From Litorimonas cladophorae (GTDB lineage Bacteria; Pseudomonadota; Alphaproteobacteria; Caulobacterales; Maricaulaceae), in NCBI RefSeq assembly GCF_014652455.1, contig NZ_BMYV01000002.1:372001-436000 (forward strand): a DNA stretch of 64,000 nucleotides, read 5' to 3'. How positions within the stretch are numbered: position 1 is the stretch's first letter; the number at the start of each line of letters is the position of its first letter. Shown in pieces: positions 8,799 through 16,811 of the stretch. A program made the translations under genes and the position numbers. The notes under the pieces are model-generated. The model ran no database searches. It had not been told where the DNA came from and was given only the letters and a program-made list of their open reading frames with translations.

Positions 8799-9947
8799 AT
8801 GAGCACGGCTGCACCCATATCCCCTAGTCCCGATCGTAGGGTCTCTGAAGGCTTAGGCCTTTGGGAGCCTAAGCGTGCCCTCACACTTGAGGCAGCACGC
8901 GCGCACACGCAACGCATTAAGGTAATGCGCTACCTATTGATTGGCCTGTCAGTCGTTCTGGTTGCTGTTTTAATCTGGCAGTTTTTGTCAGATCGTGGGG
9001 GATTTGATCCTATCAATGATCCGACCGAGAGCGTGAAAATGGTCAATCCGCGATATTCGGGTCGCACAGGCGATGGCCTTCCGTTTTATCTGACAGCGGA
9101 CACAGCCGTGCGTCGGATGGAGGATCGCAATACTGTATTGTTAGATAATCCCGTGCTCGAATTTATTCGGGACGCAGGCGTGGAAAGCAGCGCCGTTATC
9201 GCAAAGACAGGCTCATATAATGACGTAGATAAAATTCTGGAGCTAAATACCGACGTGAATTTGGAAACGGACGACGGTAATAGTTGTGACACAACCCATG
9301 CCCGTATTTTCAACGTAGAAAAGCGTATCGAAGGTGACGCTCCAATCTCCTGCACGGGCAGCTTTGGCAAAGTGAACGGCCAGACCTATGAAATTCAAGA
9401 CGACTATAAGACCTTTGTTTTCAAGGATGGTATGGTTGCAAGGCTTGAACGGGGTCCAGACAGCGGACCCGCGCCGACCGATGGTCTGAGCTTCGGCTTT
9501 GGCGGATCTGGTCCCGTCGATATCGTGGCCAAAACGGGAATTTATAAAGGTGACTTTACCGACTTAGAAGGTGATGTCCGCGTTGTGCAAGAAGGTGCTG
9601 TCATCACGTCAGACCAGATGGATATTTTCCGTATCCAAGAAGATGGCCCCGCCGCGGGCAGCATTAAATTAGGGGCCATCCAGAAGATCGATGCCGAAGG
9701 AAATTTCCGTTACGTCACCGCAGAGAATGATATCCGCGGGCGCAAAGGCGTTTACGAGCGCGAGAAAAGCCTTATGACCGTGACAGGCGATGTGATTGTT
9801 ATTCAACCAGGTGGCAATCGCGTTGAGGCGCAAAAACTGACATATGATACCAAAACTGGCACTATTCGATTTTCGGGAAAGTGTCTTGGACGTGATTGTG
9901 ATACCAATGGACGGGTCGGCATTCGAATTCCCGGCTCAAAGAATTAG
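8799..9947 (+). CDS. lptC: LPS export protein LptC with C-terminal LptA-like domain
   Basis: 382 residues from ATG 8799; a GTG at 8772 would add nine residues. A cytoplasmic tail is followed by one membrane helix at about residues 43-62 and a periplasmic region. E. coli LptC is 191 residues, so this protein is about twice normal size. Its last about 75 residues closely resemble the end of the LptA encoded next door: both contain the pattern RG.KGVY.R, VTGDV and C.GR.C followed by RV.I.I. I read it as LptC fused to an extra LptA/OstA-type beta-jellyroll domain, extending the periplasmic bridge. Upstream of lptA and lptB in one operon. Confidence 0.85.
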   Translation: MSTAAPISPSPDRRVSEGLGLWEPKRALTLEAARAHTQRIKVMRYLLIGLSVVLVAVLIWQFLSDRGGFDPINDPTESVKMVNPRYSGRTGDGLPFYLTADTAVRRMEDRNTVLLDNPVLEFIRDAGVESSAVIAKTGSYNDVDKILELNTDVNLETDDGNSCDTTHARIFNVEKRIEGDAPISCTGSFGKVNGQTYEIQDDYKTFVFKDGMVARLERGPDSGPAPTDGLSFGFGGSGPVDIVAKTGIYKGDFTDLEGDVRVVQEGAVITSDQMDIFRIQEDGPAAGSIKLGAIQKIDAEGNFRYVTAENDIRGRKGVYEREKSLMTVTGDVIVIQPGGNRVEAQKLTYDTKTGTIRFSGKCLGRDCDTNGRVGIRIPGSKN

Positions 9948-9958
9948 GACGTGATGTA

Positions 9959-10486
9959 ATGCGCAGTTTTCTGACCTTTTCGGCAGCCCTTTTGATGAGC
10001 GCCTTTTCTCATTCAGCCTACGCACAGTTCTCTCCTGACTCCGCTGCAGACACAGTGCTTTACGCGGATGATACAGTGTCCACGAATGGCGTGATTACGC
10101 TCACGGGTCAGGCTGACATTCGTCAAGGTGACGTTCGGTTGCTTGCCGATAAAATCGAAATTTACACGGATGGCAACGGCGGCGGATTGGTCTCTACCGA
10201 AGGATTTAACCGCATGGTCGCAACGGGTAATTTTTATTACATCACGCCTGAGCAAGAAGTGCGCGGCGAAAAGGGCGTCTATACCCGCGCAAATGATAGC
10301 TTCGTCGTGACAGGGGATGTGATTTTGTTGCAAGAGGATAGCGTCGTGACCGGCAGCCGCCTCGATTACAACCTTACAACACGAGCCGCCAAAGTTGTTT
10401 CCGAATGTAAGGGCCGTGGCTGTGCCAAAGAACAACGTGTTGCCATCCTGATCCGTTCGACAAACTCAGACCAAGGTACAAATTAA
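9959..10486 (+). CDS. lptA: LPS transport periplasmic bridge protein LptA
   Basis: 175 residues with a cleavable signal peptide (cleavage likely after AYA, before QFSPDS). The rest is an OstA/LptA beta-jellyroll, as in the protein that forms the LPS bridge between LptC and LptD. The C-terminal part has a Cys pair (CKGRGC) matching one in the LptC gene product. Starts 11 bases after lptC and its stop overlaps the lptB start by one base. Confidence 0.9.
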   Translation: MRSFLTFSAALLMSAFSHSAYAQFSPDSAADTVLYADDTVSTNGVITLTGQADIRQGDVRLLADKIEIYTDGNGGGLVSTEGFNRMVATGNFYYITPEQEVRGEKGVYTRANDSFVVTGDVILLQEDSVVTGSRLDYNLTTRAAKVVSECKGRGCAKEQRVAILIRSTNSDQGTN

Positions 10487-11253
10487 TGGCCGAAGCTGAC
10501 CCACGCTTAAAACCCAAAATTATTACGCCGCCTGCAACGGGTTTGGCGGCCAATAATATTGGCAAAGCCTATCGTGGTCGCGTGGTTGTTAAAGATATTA
10601 CTTTGACCGTTCAGCGCGGCGAAGTTGTGGCGCTCATGGGTCCGAATGGTGCCGGTAAGACGACCAGTTTTTACATGATCATGGGCTTGATCGAAGCTGA
10701 CCGCGGTTCAATTTCGTTGGATGGGCAAGACATCACCAAACTTCCGATGTATCAGCGTGCTCGTCTGGGCGTTGGTTACCTACCGCAAGAACAATCGATT
10801 TTTCGCGGGCTGACCGTTGAAGAAAATATCAAAGCTGTTGTTCAACTGACGGAAAAAGATCGGTCCAAATGGGATGATAATGTTTCGGCTCTGCTGGATG
10901 AACTTAATATTGGGCATATCCGAAAGTCACCCGCTTTGGCATTGTCAGGTGGTGAACGTCGTCGGGTAGAAATTGCGCGTGCTCTTGCCTCCCGCCCAAG
11001 CTTCATTCTCTTGGATGAGCCTTTCACGGGCATCGACCCCATTGCCATTGCAGATATTTCTGAACTTGTGCTCTATCTGAAAAAGCGCGGTATCGGAATT
11101 TTGATCACGGATCACCGTGTGCGTGAGACATTGGACATCGTCGATCGTGCGTCGATCCTGTTCCAAGGAGAAGCTCTGTTCGAAGGCACACCAGACGAAA
11201 TCCGCGCCAACCCAGATGTCCGTCGCGTCTATCTCGGTGAGAAATACGCGTAA
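10486..11253 (+). CDS. lptB: LPS export ABC transporter ATPase LptB
   Basis: 255 residues. Walker A GPNGAGKTTS, Q-loop LPQEQSIFR, signature LSGGERRR and Walker B FILLDEPFTGIDP are all present, and the sequence follows the LptB pattern closely (PMYQRARLGVGYLPQE). It drives extraction of LPS from the inner membrane with LptFG, which are not in the window. No rpoN follows, although that is a frequent neighbour in proteobacteria. Last gene of the operon. Confidence 0.95.
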   Translation: MAEADPRLKPKIITPPATGLAANNIGKAYRGRVVVKDITLTVQRGEVVALMGPNGAGKTTSFYMIMGLIEADRGSISLDGQDITKLPMYQRARLGVGYLPQEQSIFRGLTVEENIKAVVQLTEKDRSKWDDNVSALLDELNIGHIRKSPALALSGGERRRVEIARALASRPSFILLDEPFTGIDPIAIADISELVLYLKKRGIGILITDHRVRETLDIVDRASILFQGEALFEGTPDEIRANPDVRRVYLGEKYA

Positions 11254-11268
11254 AGCCGTCCTGTTCGC

Positions 11269-11287
11269 GTAAGGGGATACCCTTTAC
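11269..11287. terminator. Short hairpin between convergent genes
   Basis: GTAAGGGG-ATA-CCCTTTAC can form about eight pairs in the gap between lptB and the convergent lipoprotein gene. There is no T tract on either side, so an intrinsic terminator is only a weak suggestion. Confidence 0.3.
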
Positions 11288-11294
11288 TGTCTAG

Positions 11295-11699
11295 CTAATT
11301 CGCCCAAATATGAATTCGTTCATCGTTTTCGGCAAATATGAATAAATCGCCACAATCCTTCACACCTTCATTTAAATGGATTTTCTCTGGGAACAGTTTT
11401 GTTACTTTCCTTGGCCGCATCGGTTGATTTGCGTCTCGACAATTCAGCATTGAAACAAATGTTTGAGCTTCAGGAAGTGTAAGGCTTATCGCGCGGATAT
11501 TCGTGTCGAGATTGTGAGCTTCATGAATTTCAGTCGCCTGTTCTGGTATCCAATCTGGGATCCAGCCCCGTTCTATAGCTTTGTCATCTTTTGCCTCAGA
11601 TAAAGATGGATAAATGATATAAAAATCCATCTCAGACATGGAGCAAGCGGTGGCGAAAGTTAGAAATGCCAGGATTATGAAATTTATTTCAGTGCGCAT
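11295..11699 (-). CDS. Small predicted lipoprotein, function unknown
   Basis: 134 residues from the ATG at 11699. The N-terminus MRTEINFIILAFLTFATAC looks like a lipoprotein signal with Cys19 as the modified residue. The mature part has two more Cys that could pair, and no domain I recognise. A longer frame would overlap the end of the upstream FMN protein; the 11699 start avoids this and leaves a 13-base gap, so it may be the tail of that transcript. The region is more AT-rich than its neighbours. Confidence 0.65.
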   Translation of the reverse strand: MRTEINFIILAFLTFATACSMSEMDFYIIYPSLSEAKDDKAIERGWIPDWIPEQATEIHEAHNLDTNIRAISLTLPEAQTFVSMLNCRDANQPMRPRKVTKLFPEKIHLNEGVKDCGDLFIFAENDERIHIWAN

Positions 11700-11712
11700 C
11701 GGCGGACTACCT

Positions 11713-13248
11713 CTACATATATCGAGAGCTGTCCCAAACTTTGTCAAATGGCTTCGAGCGGCCCGAGGCTTGTACGATTAGGAGATGCTCACGTTGCAAT
11801 TGACGCGGTTCATCGACGCCGCAGGCATGAGCGATGATTTCAACTTCTTTGATGATGTTCTTTATATAGTTGTGAACCCGCACGGCTTTGTTGGCAGGGT
11901 CCAGCCCCTTTTGTAATCGTGGGTTATGCGTGGTGATACCCGTTGGACAGGTGTTTTTATCGCATTTCAGGGCTTGGATGCAGCCGAGTGCGAACATGAA
12001 ACCGCGTGCATTATTGACCATATCCGCCCCCGCACAAAACGCCCACGCCACATCGGCAGAGGTGACCAACTTTCCAGACGCAATAATTTTCACGCGATCC
12101 CGCAAGTTATATTCCCGCAACAGATCATCCATGAGCGGCAGCCCCTCTCGAACTGAGAGGCCCGTATTATCGATCAAGGGCAGGGGCGCTGCACCTGTTC
12201 CACCATCCCCACCATCGATAACAATATAATCTGGCGCAGAGGCGTCACCGCGAACTTTGATCGCTTTGAGGAGGTCCACAATAGGTCCAACTTGGCCGAT
12301 GCAGAGCTTAATTCCCGTCGGGCGGCCAGAGGCCTCACGGACTTTATGGATCAAATCCAAGAGCTCTTCCGAATTGCTTGCGTCTATGTGTCGGTTCGGC
12401 GAGATCGCATCTTCACCTTCTGGGATACCGCGAATTTCTGCGATTTCCGCGTTAACCTTGCCGCCGGGCAGGATGCCGCCCTTGCCAGGTTTTGCGCCTT
12501 GGCTCAGTTTGATTTCCACCATTTTAATATGGGGGTTTTCACAGACCTTACGAAGCTTGTCCTCGTTCAGAGTTGCATCATCATTCCGTGCCCCGAATTT
12601 TGCTGTGCCCAGTTGATAGACCACGTCACACCCACCTTCGAGGTGATAGGGTGATACGCCGCCTTCGCCTGTATTTAGATAACAGCGAGAGAGCGCGGCG
12701 CCGCGCGAAAGGGCTTGAATGGCTGGCTTAGATAAGCTGCCATAACTCATCGCGGAGATGTTAAAGAGGGAGCCGGGTTGGTAGGGATTGCGTGTATTTG
12801 GGCCAATAATGAAATCAGGCACCGGGCGTTCGTCATCGTCCAGCGCCGGAAACAATCCATTTGCAAAGATTGGTGTGCCCGGATCTAGGTTTTTCGTCGA
12901 GCCGAAGGGCACAACATCACTGCCGTCTTCACAGACATGGTCAATCCACTCGCGCTCTGCGCGGTTGAACGGCATTTCTTCGCGGTCGAGGGCGAAGAAA
13001 TACTGTCGGAAAAACTCACCTAAATGCGAGAAAAGCGTCCGAAAACGGCCAATCACAGGGTAATTGCGGCGGACGGCCGAACGCGTCTGTGTGATGTCCA
13101 AAACAAATAAGACGACCGCTGCCGCGACGGCTAATCCCACAAGAAACAAAAAGAGCGAGCCTAAGAGGTTCAAGCCCGACATTGCTAACCCTCCGAATTG
13201 CGCCATCATCGTAGGGTCGCCTTCGGCGAAGATTAGAGTGTTGGGCAT
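11713..13248 (-). CDS. Membrane-anchored glutamate-synthase-like FMN/Fe-S protein
   Basis: 511 residues from ATG 13248, which has GGAG seven bases upstream. An N-terminal hydrophobic helix lies at about residues 20-45. The remainder is the FMN-binding TIM barrel of the glutamate synthase large subunit (GltB2 family), with VIDGGDGGTGAAP, MVNNARGFMFALGCIQ and a Cys cluster CIQALKCDKNTC matching the 3Fe-4S site. The glutaminase domain of true GltB is absent, so it is not a complete glutamate synthase. The physiological reaction of such stand-alone proteins is not established; a membrane-bound oxidoreductase is the inference. Confidence 0.85.
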   Translation of the reverse strand: MPNTLIFAEGDPTMMAQFGGLAMSGLNLLGSLFLFLVGLAVAAAVVLFVLDITQTRSAVRRNYPVIGRFRTLFSHLGEFFRQYFFALDREEMPFNRAEREWIDHVCEDGSDVVPFGSTKNLDPGTPIFANGLFPALDDDERPVPDFIIGPNTRNPYQPGSLFNISAMSYGSLSKPAIQALSRGAALSRCYLNTGEGGVSPYHLEGGCDVVYQLGTAKFGARNDDATLNEDKLRKVCENPHIKMVEIKLSQGAKPGKGGILPGGKVNAEIAEIRGIPEGEDAISPNRHIDASNSEELLDLIHKVREASGRPTGIKLCIGQVGPIVDLLKAIKVRGDASAPDYIVIDGGDGGTGAAPLPLIDNTGLSVREGLPLMDDLLREYNLRDRVKIIASGKLVTSADVAWAFCAGADMVNNARGFMFALGCIQALKCDKNTCPTGITTHNPRLQKGLDPANKAVRVHNYIKNIIKEVEIIAHACGVDEPRQLQREHLLIVQASGRSKPFDKVWDSSRYM

Positions 13249-13345
13249 GGGTGGTCTCCTCTTCACGAGATTATGAAGGGCTGCGCGAGTCCCCGCAATC
13301 CGTTTTTATTGGCCACCACAGGCGATTGGTGATTTAACAGCTCTC

Positions 13346-13867
13346 ATGAAATGGTTATTCCACATCATTGGACTCATTCTCCTCCTATTTGTCGCACTTT
13401 GTGTCGCGGGGTATTTCATTCCTGCGCGCCAAGTCGTGGATGCGAATGTTCAATTGGACGCTGATCCCTATACCGTATTTGAAGTCGTTTCAGATTTAAA
13501 ATCCTATCCCGAGTGGAGTGGTATAGGTGGTCCCGAAAGCGAATGGGTTTTTGGCGGTGCCGCCGATGGGACGGGCCAAACAGCGGCTTGGCAGTCGGGC
13601 GCACGTTTTGGGTCCCTTGAAATCCTGCAATCTACCCCTGGAGAATTTGTTCTTGTACGGACAATTGGTCCGTTGGGAGAGCAAAAGGTGACGCTAGCAA
13701 TTCAGGAAAGCGGCGCGATGACAAATTTCTTAATCGAGGCGCAACGGGACTTAGGTGGTTTCCCCTACATCGGACGGGTGGCTGCCCTCCGACAAAATGT
13801 TGCGACGCAAGAGGCAATGGACCGCGCCGCAATAGGTCTCGAGCAGATGACCGTCGCCCAAAATTAG
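13346..13867 (+). CDS. SRPBCC (START-like) family protein with membrane anchor
   Basis: 173 residues. The N-terminal helix FHIIGLILLLFVALCVAGYF anchors or exports the protein. The rest resembles the polyketide-cyclase/START fold: the segment DPYTVFEVVSDLKSYPEWSG is typical of the family. Ligand unknown. It stands alone between divergent and convergent neighbours. Confidence 0.75.
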   Translation: MKWLFHIIGLILLLFVALCVAGYFIPARQVVDANVQLDADPYTVFEVVSDLKSYPEWSGIGGPESEWVFGGAADGTGQTAAWQSGARFGSLEILQSTPGEFVLVRTIGPLGEQKVTLAIQESGAMTNFLIEAQRDLGGFPYIGRVAALRQNVATQEAMDRAAIGLEQMTVAQN

Positions 13868-13882
13868 TTTCTGCCCCTCGAT

Positions 13883-15598
13883 CTACTCATCGGGAAGTGT
13901 GTCTAATACCCAATCTATTGAATCATCGGTTGTTTCTTCATTTGCGGCCGTCGGCGTAGACAGGCCCCAATCATTGACTTTTGGCGGGGGCTCCGATGGT
14001 GTGAAAAGGTCAGATAAACCTTTGGGTCGCGGCCCTAAATCTAAGGGCTTATTCACAAACTCACGATCAAAATTCGTGTCTTGAAAATCTAGCACGCTGG
14101 TGGATGGCCCGCCGCTATTTACCGCGTTGTCGCCAATATTGACGCCAAGTGCACTACGAGACGGGATAGCTCGCGATCCCGAGATGCGTTCACCGCGATC
14201 CGCACCTGTGCCGGCCATACCTTCGAAACTCTCGCGGCCTGTTCGGTCACGCCCCTTATTTGCACGCAGATATTCTGGACAATCCAGATGGGTGCGGCCC
14301 TCTTCGCGGCAACGAATGTCCAGATTGATGCCTTCAAAAGCTTTGTTTCCGCCGCTGGGTTGAGGGGCAAGTGTCCAACCGCCCGCGCCAGGATTGGTCC
14401 GACCAATTTGTGTGCCTCCACCAGGCGGGGCGGCAATATCACCCCCCTGGCTAATCGGGCCTTGGTTGCCCCCGCCGGCAGGTGGCGTGATCGCTGGATC
14501 ATTGAGCGATGATTGGGAATCTTTCTTCAATAACTCAAGGAAGGGATCGCTTTGCTCTTGCGGTACGGCCCGCACCTCTTCTTCCTGAGTCTCCGGCGCA
14601 TCGGGTGAGGCTAAAACAGTCGGGGCCGTCGGAACGATTTCGGGTTCCGGTTCGGTTGTAACCTCTGGTTCAATCAAGATAGGGTCCGGAACTATAGGCT
14701 CTGGTGCAACGGGCTCTGGGTCAGGTTCAATTATGATCTCTGGAGGCAATGGCTCTGCTTCAACAATTTCGGGCAGTGGGTCGGCATCAATGATGCCAGG
14801 CGTCGCCGGGACCTCTGGCGCAATCGACAAGGGGTCCGGCTCGACGACAGCCTCGGGTTCAAAAATCTCAACCATCGGATCAGGGGTGGGCTCAATTAAA
14901 GGCTCTGGCAGCGGTTGCAGAGGGACTTCGGGCAAAACCTCTGGGAGCGGCTCAACAATGGGCTCAGGAATAGGATCGAAAAATTCAATGATCTGTTCTG
15001 GTTCAGGTTTTGGAAGAGGGTCTAAATCGGGCAGCGGTTCTGGCTCGATAGGGTCAAGCGGCTCAGGCGCAGGTTCTGGTTCGGGTTCCGGATCAGGTTG
15101 CACCAAAATCTCCGGCGGGGGAGGTGTCACAACCCGCTCTGGTTCTACTTCGGGCTCAGGAATAGGCTCTGGCGGCGGTGTCGGTCGCGGTATAGGCGCA
15201 GGTTCTGGCCGTGGTTGTGGCTTGGGCGATGGGCGCGGCGCAGGCACGGCGACGGGCGGCTTTGATGTGATCTGAGGTTCAATCACGATAGGTTCGGGTT
15301 CAGGCTCCGGCTCTTGCACGGGATCAAATGTGACGATCTCAACAGTAATGGGTTCGGGCGGAAGCGGTGGTTTCAGATCTGGAACGATGAAGCTGCCCGA
15401 CAAGGCGAAGACAAGTCCGACGTGGACTACAAATACAATGGCGGCATTCGTCGAAAATCGCTGCACGTCGCCGTCTAAAAAATCGGATATCCGATCTTCA
15501 TCGTGGTAGGGCGAAAAGCTCGCGTCTCTGGGTCCCGTGGGTCGCACGTTGTGCCAATCTTTTCGCCATTGAAGCAAAAAGACTAGGACGGTTTGCAC
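13883..15598 (-). CDS. Proline/glutamate-rich TonB-like inner-membrane protein
   Basis: 571 residues if translated from GTG 15598; GTG at 15547 or TTG at 15577 are alternatives, and none has a clear ribosome site. A predicted membrane helix at about residues 49-70 (STNAAIVFVVHVGLVFALSG) is followed by about 270 residues dominated by Pro, Glu, Asp and Val in PEPEPEPI-like repeats, the layout of TonB periplasmic spacers. The C-terminal part is Gly/Ser/Arg-rich and I do not see a TonB C-terminal domain. It could be a TonB relative that lost this domain or another envelope-spanning protein. The 28-residue membrane peptide just upstream on the same strand may be its partner. Confidence 0.7.
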   Translation of the reverse strand: MQTVLVFLLQWRKDWHNVRPTGPRDASFSPYHDEDRISDFLDGDVQRFSTNAAIVFVVHVGLVFALSGSFIVPDLKPPLPPEPITVEIVTFDPVQEPEPEPEPIVIEPQITSKPPVAVPAPRPSPKPQPRPEPAPIPRPTPPPEPIPEPEVEPERVVTPPPPEILVQPDPEPEPEPAPEPLDPIEPEPLPDLDPLPKPEPEQIIEFFDPIPEPIVEPLPEVLPEVPLQPLPEPLIEPTPDPMVEIFEPEAVVEPDPLSIAPEVPATPGIIDADPLPEIVEAEPLPPEIIIEPDPEPVAPEPIVPDPILIEPEVTTEPEPEIVPTAPTVLASPDAPETQEEEVRAVPQEQSDPFLELLKKDSQSSLNDPAITPPAGGGNQGPISQGGDIAAPPGGGTQIGRTNPGAGGWTLAPQPSGGNKAFEGINLDIRCREEGRTHLDCPEYLRANKGRDRTGRESFEGMAGTGADRGERISGSRAIPSRSALGVNIGDNAVNSGGPSTSVLDFQDTNFDREFVNKPLDLGPRPKGLSDLFTPSEPPPKVNDWGLSTPTAANEETTDDSIDWVLDTLPDE

Positions 15599-15688
15599 GC
15601 AGGGCCAAGGTGGGGAGCACCTAGTATTGGCTTAAATTTCAGTCAGGCTGGGGATGGCTTTTCTGAACGTACCTTGGGTAGGAATTGT

Positions 15689-15775
15689 CTAAATGCCCTG
15701 CGCGACGAACAAAAACACGGCCATGACGACAGTGCTGATCAAGACGGCTTTCTCGAATTTCAAATCTTGTGTCAT
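15689..15775 (-). CDS. 28-residue predicted membrane peptide
   Basis: ATG at 15775, stop at 15689-15691. An AGGTG ribosome site lies seven bases upstream of the ATG. The product begins MTQDLKFEKAVLIS and continues as a hydrophobic helix (TVVMAVFLFVAQGI) that would span the inner membrane once with a charged cytoplasmic N-terminus. It lies 90 bases upstream of the proline-rich TonB-like gene on the same strand. No family recognised. Too short for ORF statistics; the ribosome site and coherent membrane topology are the evidence. Confidence 0.6.
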   Translation of the reverse strand: MTQDLKFEKAVLISTVVMAVFLFVAQGI

Positions 15776-15836
15776 ACTCAGTCACCTTTGTTCTTAAGGT
15801 CTTATCCGATCTAACAATGGCGAGAAAATGACAGTC

Positions 15837-16751
15837 TTATGAACTCTCTGTGACTTTACGCTTCGCCTCTTCCCGGTTTCGCCAGAGAATGACGCAAATG
15901 CCAGAGATCGTCACGAGGGCGCCCAGCAAGATGATAGGCGTCAATTTTTCGCCCAAAATTACGACGCCGCCGATGACGCCAATGACTGTTGTCATCAAGC
16001 CTGACGGGGCAACAGTATGAATGGGCAGCCGCTGTAATAGCCAATAGTAAGACCCATGCGCGACGAGGCTAACCAGTAAAACGGAATAAATTAGCGCTAA
16101 ACCAAAATTCACACGCGTTTCAGGATTAAAGGCCCGCGTTTGCCCGTCTTCCAAAAATAGGCTCAAGGGCCACAGTACGATTGACCCAACAATCCCAAAC
16201 CAGACAAGAAGCTGCACCGGAGAAATTGATTTCACCGATTTCACGCTGATGGCCCCGACGGCTTCTGCCATAGCCCCGCATGCAATAAGCGCTATGCCCA
16301 AAACGAAACCCTCACTCGCGGCCTCTGGCGGTGCGCCTAAGCCAATCAGGACAACGCCAAGAAAAGCCAAGGCCGCTCCGCTAGTGCGCCATATGCCAAT
16401 ACGTTCGCCTAGGACTAGGACGGATAATATGATCGAGAATGGCATATAAAGCTCGATCGTGACCGCTGCAGCGCTGGCTGTCGTCAGCTTCATGGCGGGG
16501 AACATAAAGGCGTAATTTAGTGCGCCAAACCCAAGTCCGCCCATCAGAACAGCCCGCATCTGCCCTTTATGCCAACGCAAAAAAGGCAGAAGGATCAGGG
16601 CCATAATCGACACGCGAAGAGCTGCGTAAAACAACGGCGGGATATTCATCTCAACAATTGTGAATTTCATGACAACGAAATGCAGGCCCCAAATAAGGCA
16701 AATCATCATCAAGACAGCAAATTCTCGTAGCGACATGGTCGATCCACTCAT
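15837..16751 (-). CDS. EamA/DMT-family transporter
   Basis: 304 residues (ATG 16751; ATG 16736, MSLREF, is equally possible). Ten hydrophobic segments arranged as two EamA repeats, with CLIWGLHFVVMKF at the start of the first, as in drug/metabolite transporters. Substrate cannot be read from sequence. Divergent from the aminotransferase gene, with a 60-base gap that must hold both promoters. Confidence 0.85.
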   Translation of the reverse strand: MSGSTMSLREFAVLMMICLIWGLHFVVMKFTIVEMNIPPLFYAALRVSIMALILLPFLRWHKGQMRAVLMGGLGFGALNYAFMFPAMKLTTASAAAVTIELYMPFSIILSVLVLGERIGIWRTSGAALAFLGVVLIGLGAPPEAASEGFVLGIALIACGAMAEAVGAISVKSVKSISPVQLLVWFGIVGSIVLWPLSLFLEDGQTRAFNPETRVNFGLALIYSVLLVSLVAHGSYYWLLQRLPIHTVAPSGLMTTVIGVIGGVVILGEKLTPIILLGALVTISGICVILWRNREEAKRKVTESS

Positions 16752-16811
16752 ACCTTAGGGGAGCCAACTTACAGGCTTTCCAAAAACTTCTGTCGCGCCT
16801 ATGCCTCTCTT

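Noticed and set aside
12257-12616. 119-codon + strand ORF
   Set aside because: Antisense to the glutamate-synthase-like gene; no recognisable domain.
14733-15275. 180-codon + strand ORF rich in Gly and Ser
   Set aside because: It is the exact antisense of the PEPEP-repeat region; the composition is a by-product of Pro/Glu codons and it has no ribosome site.
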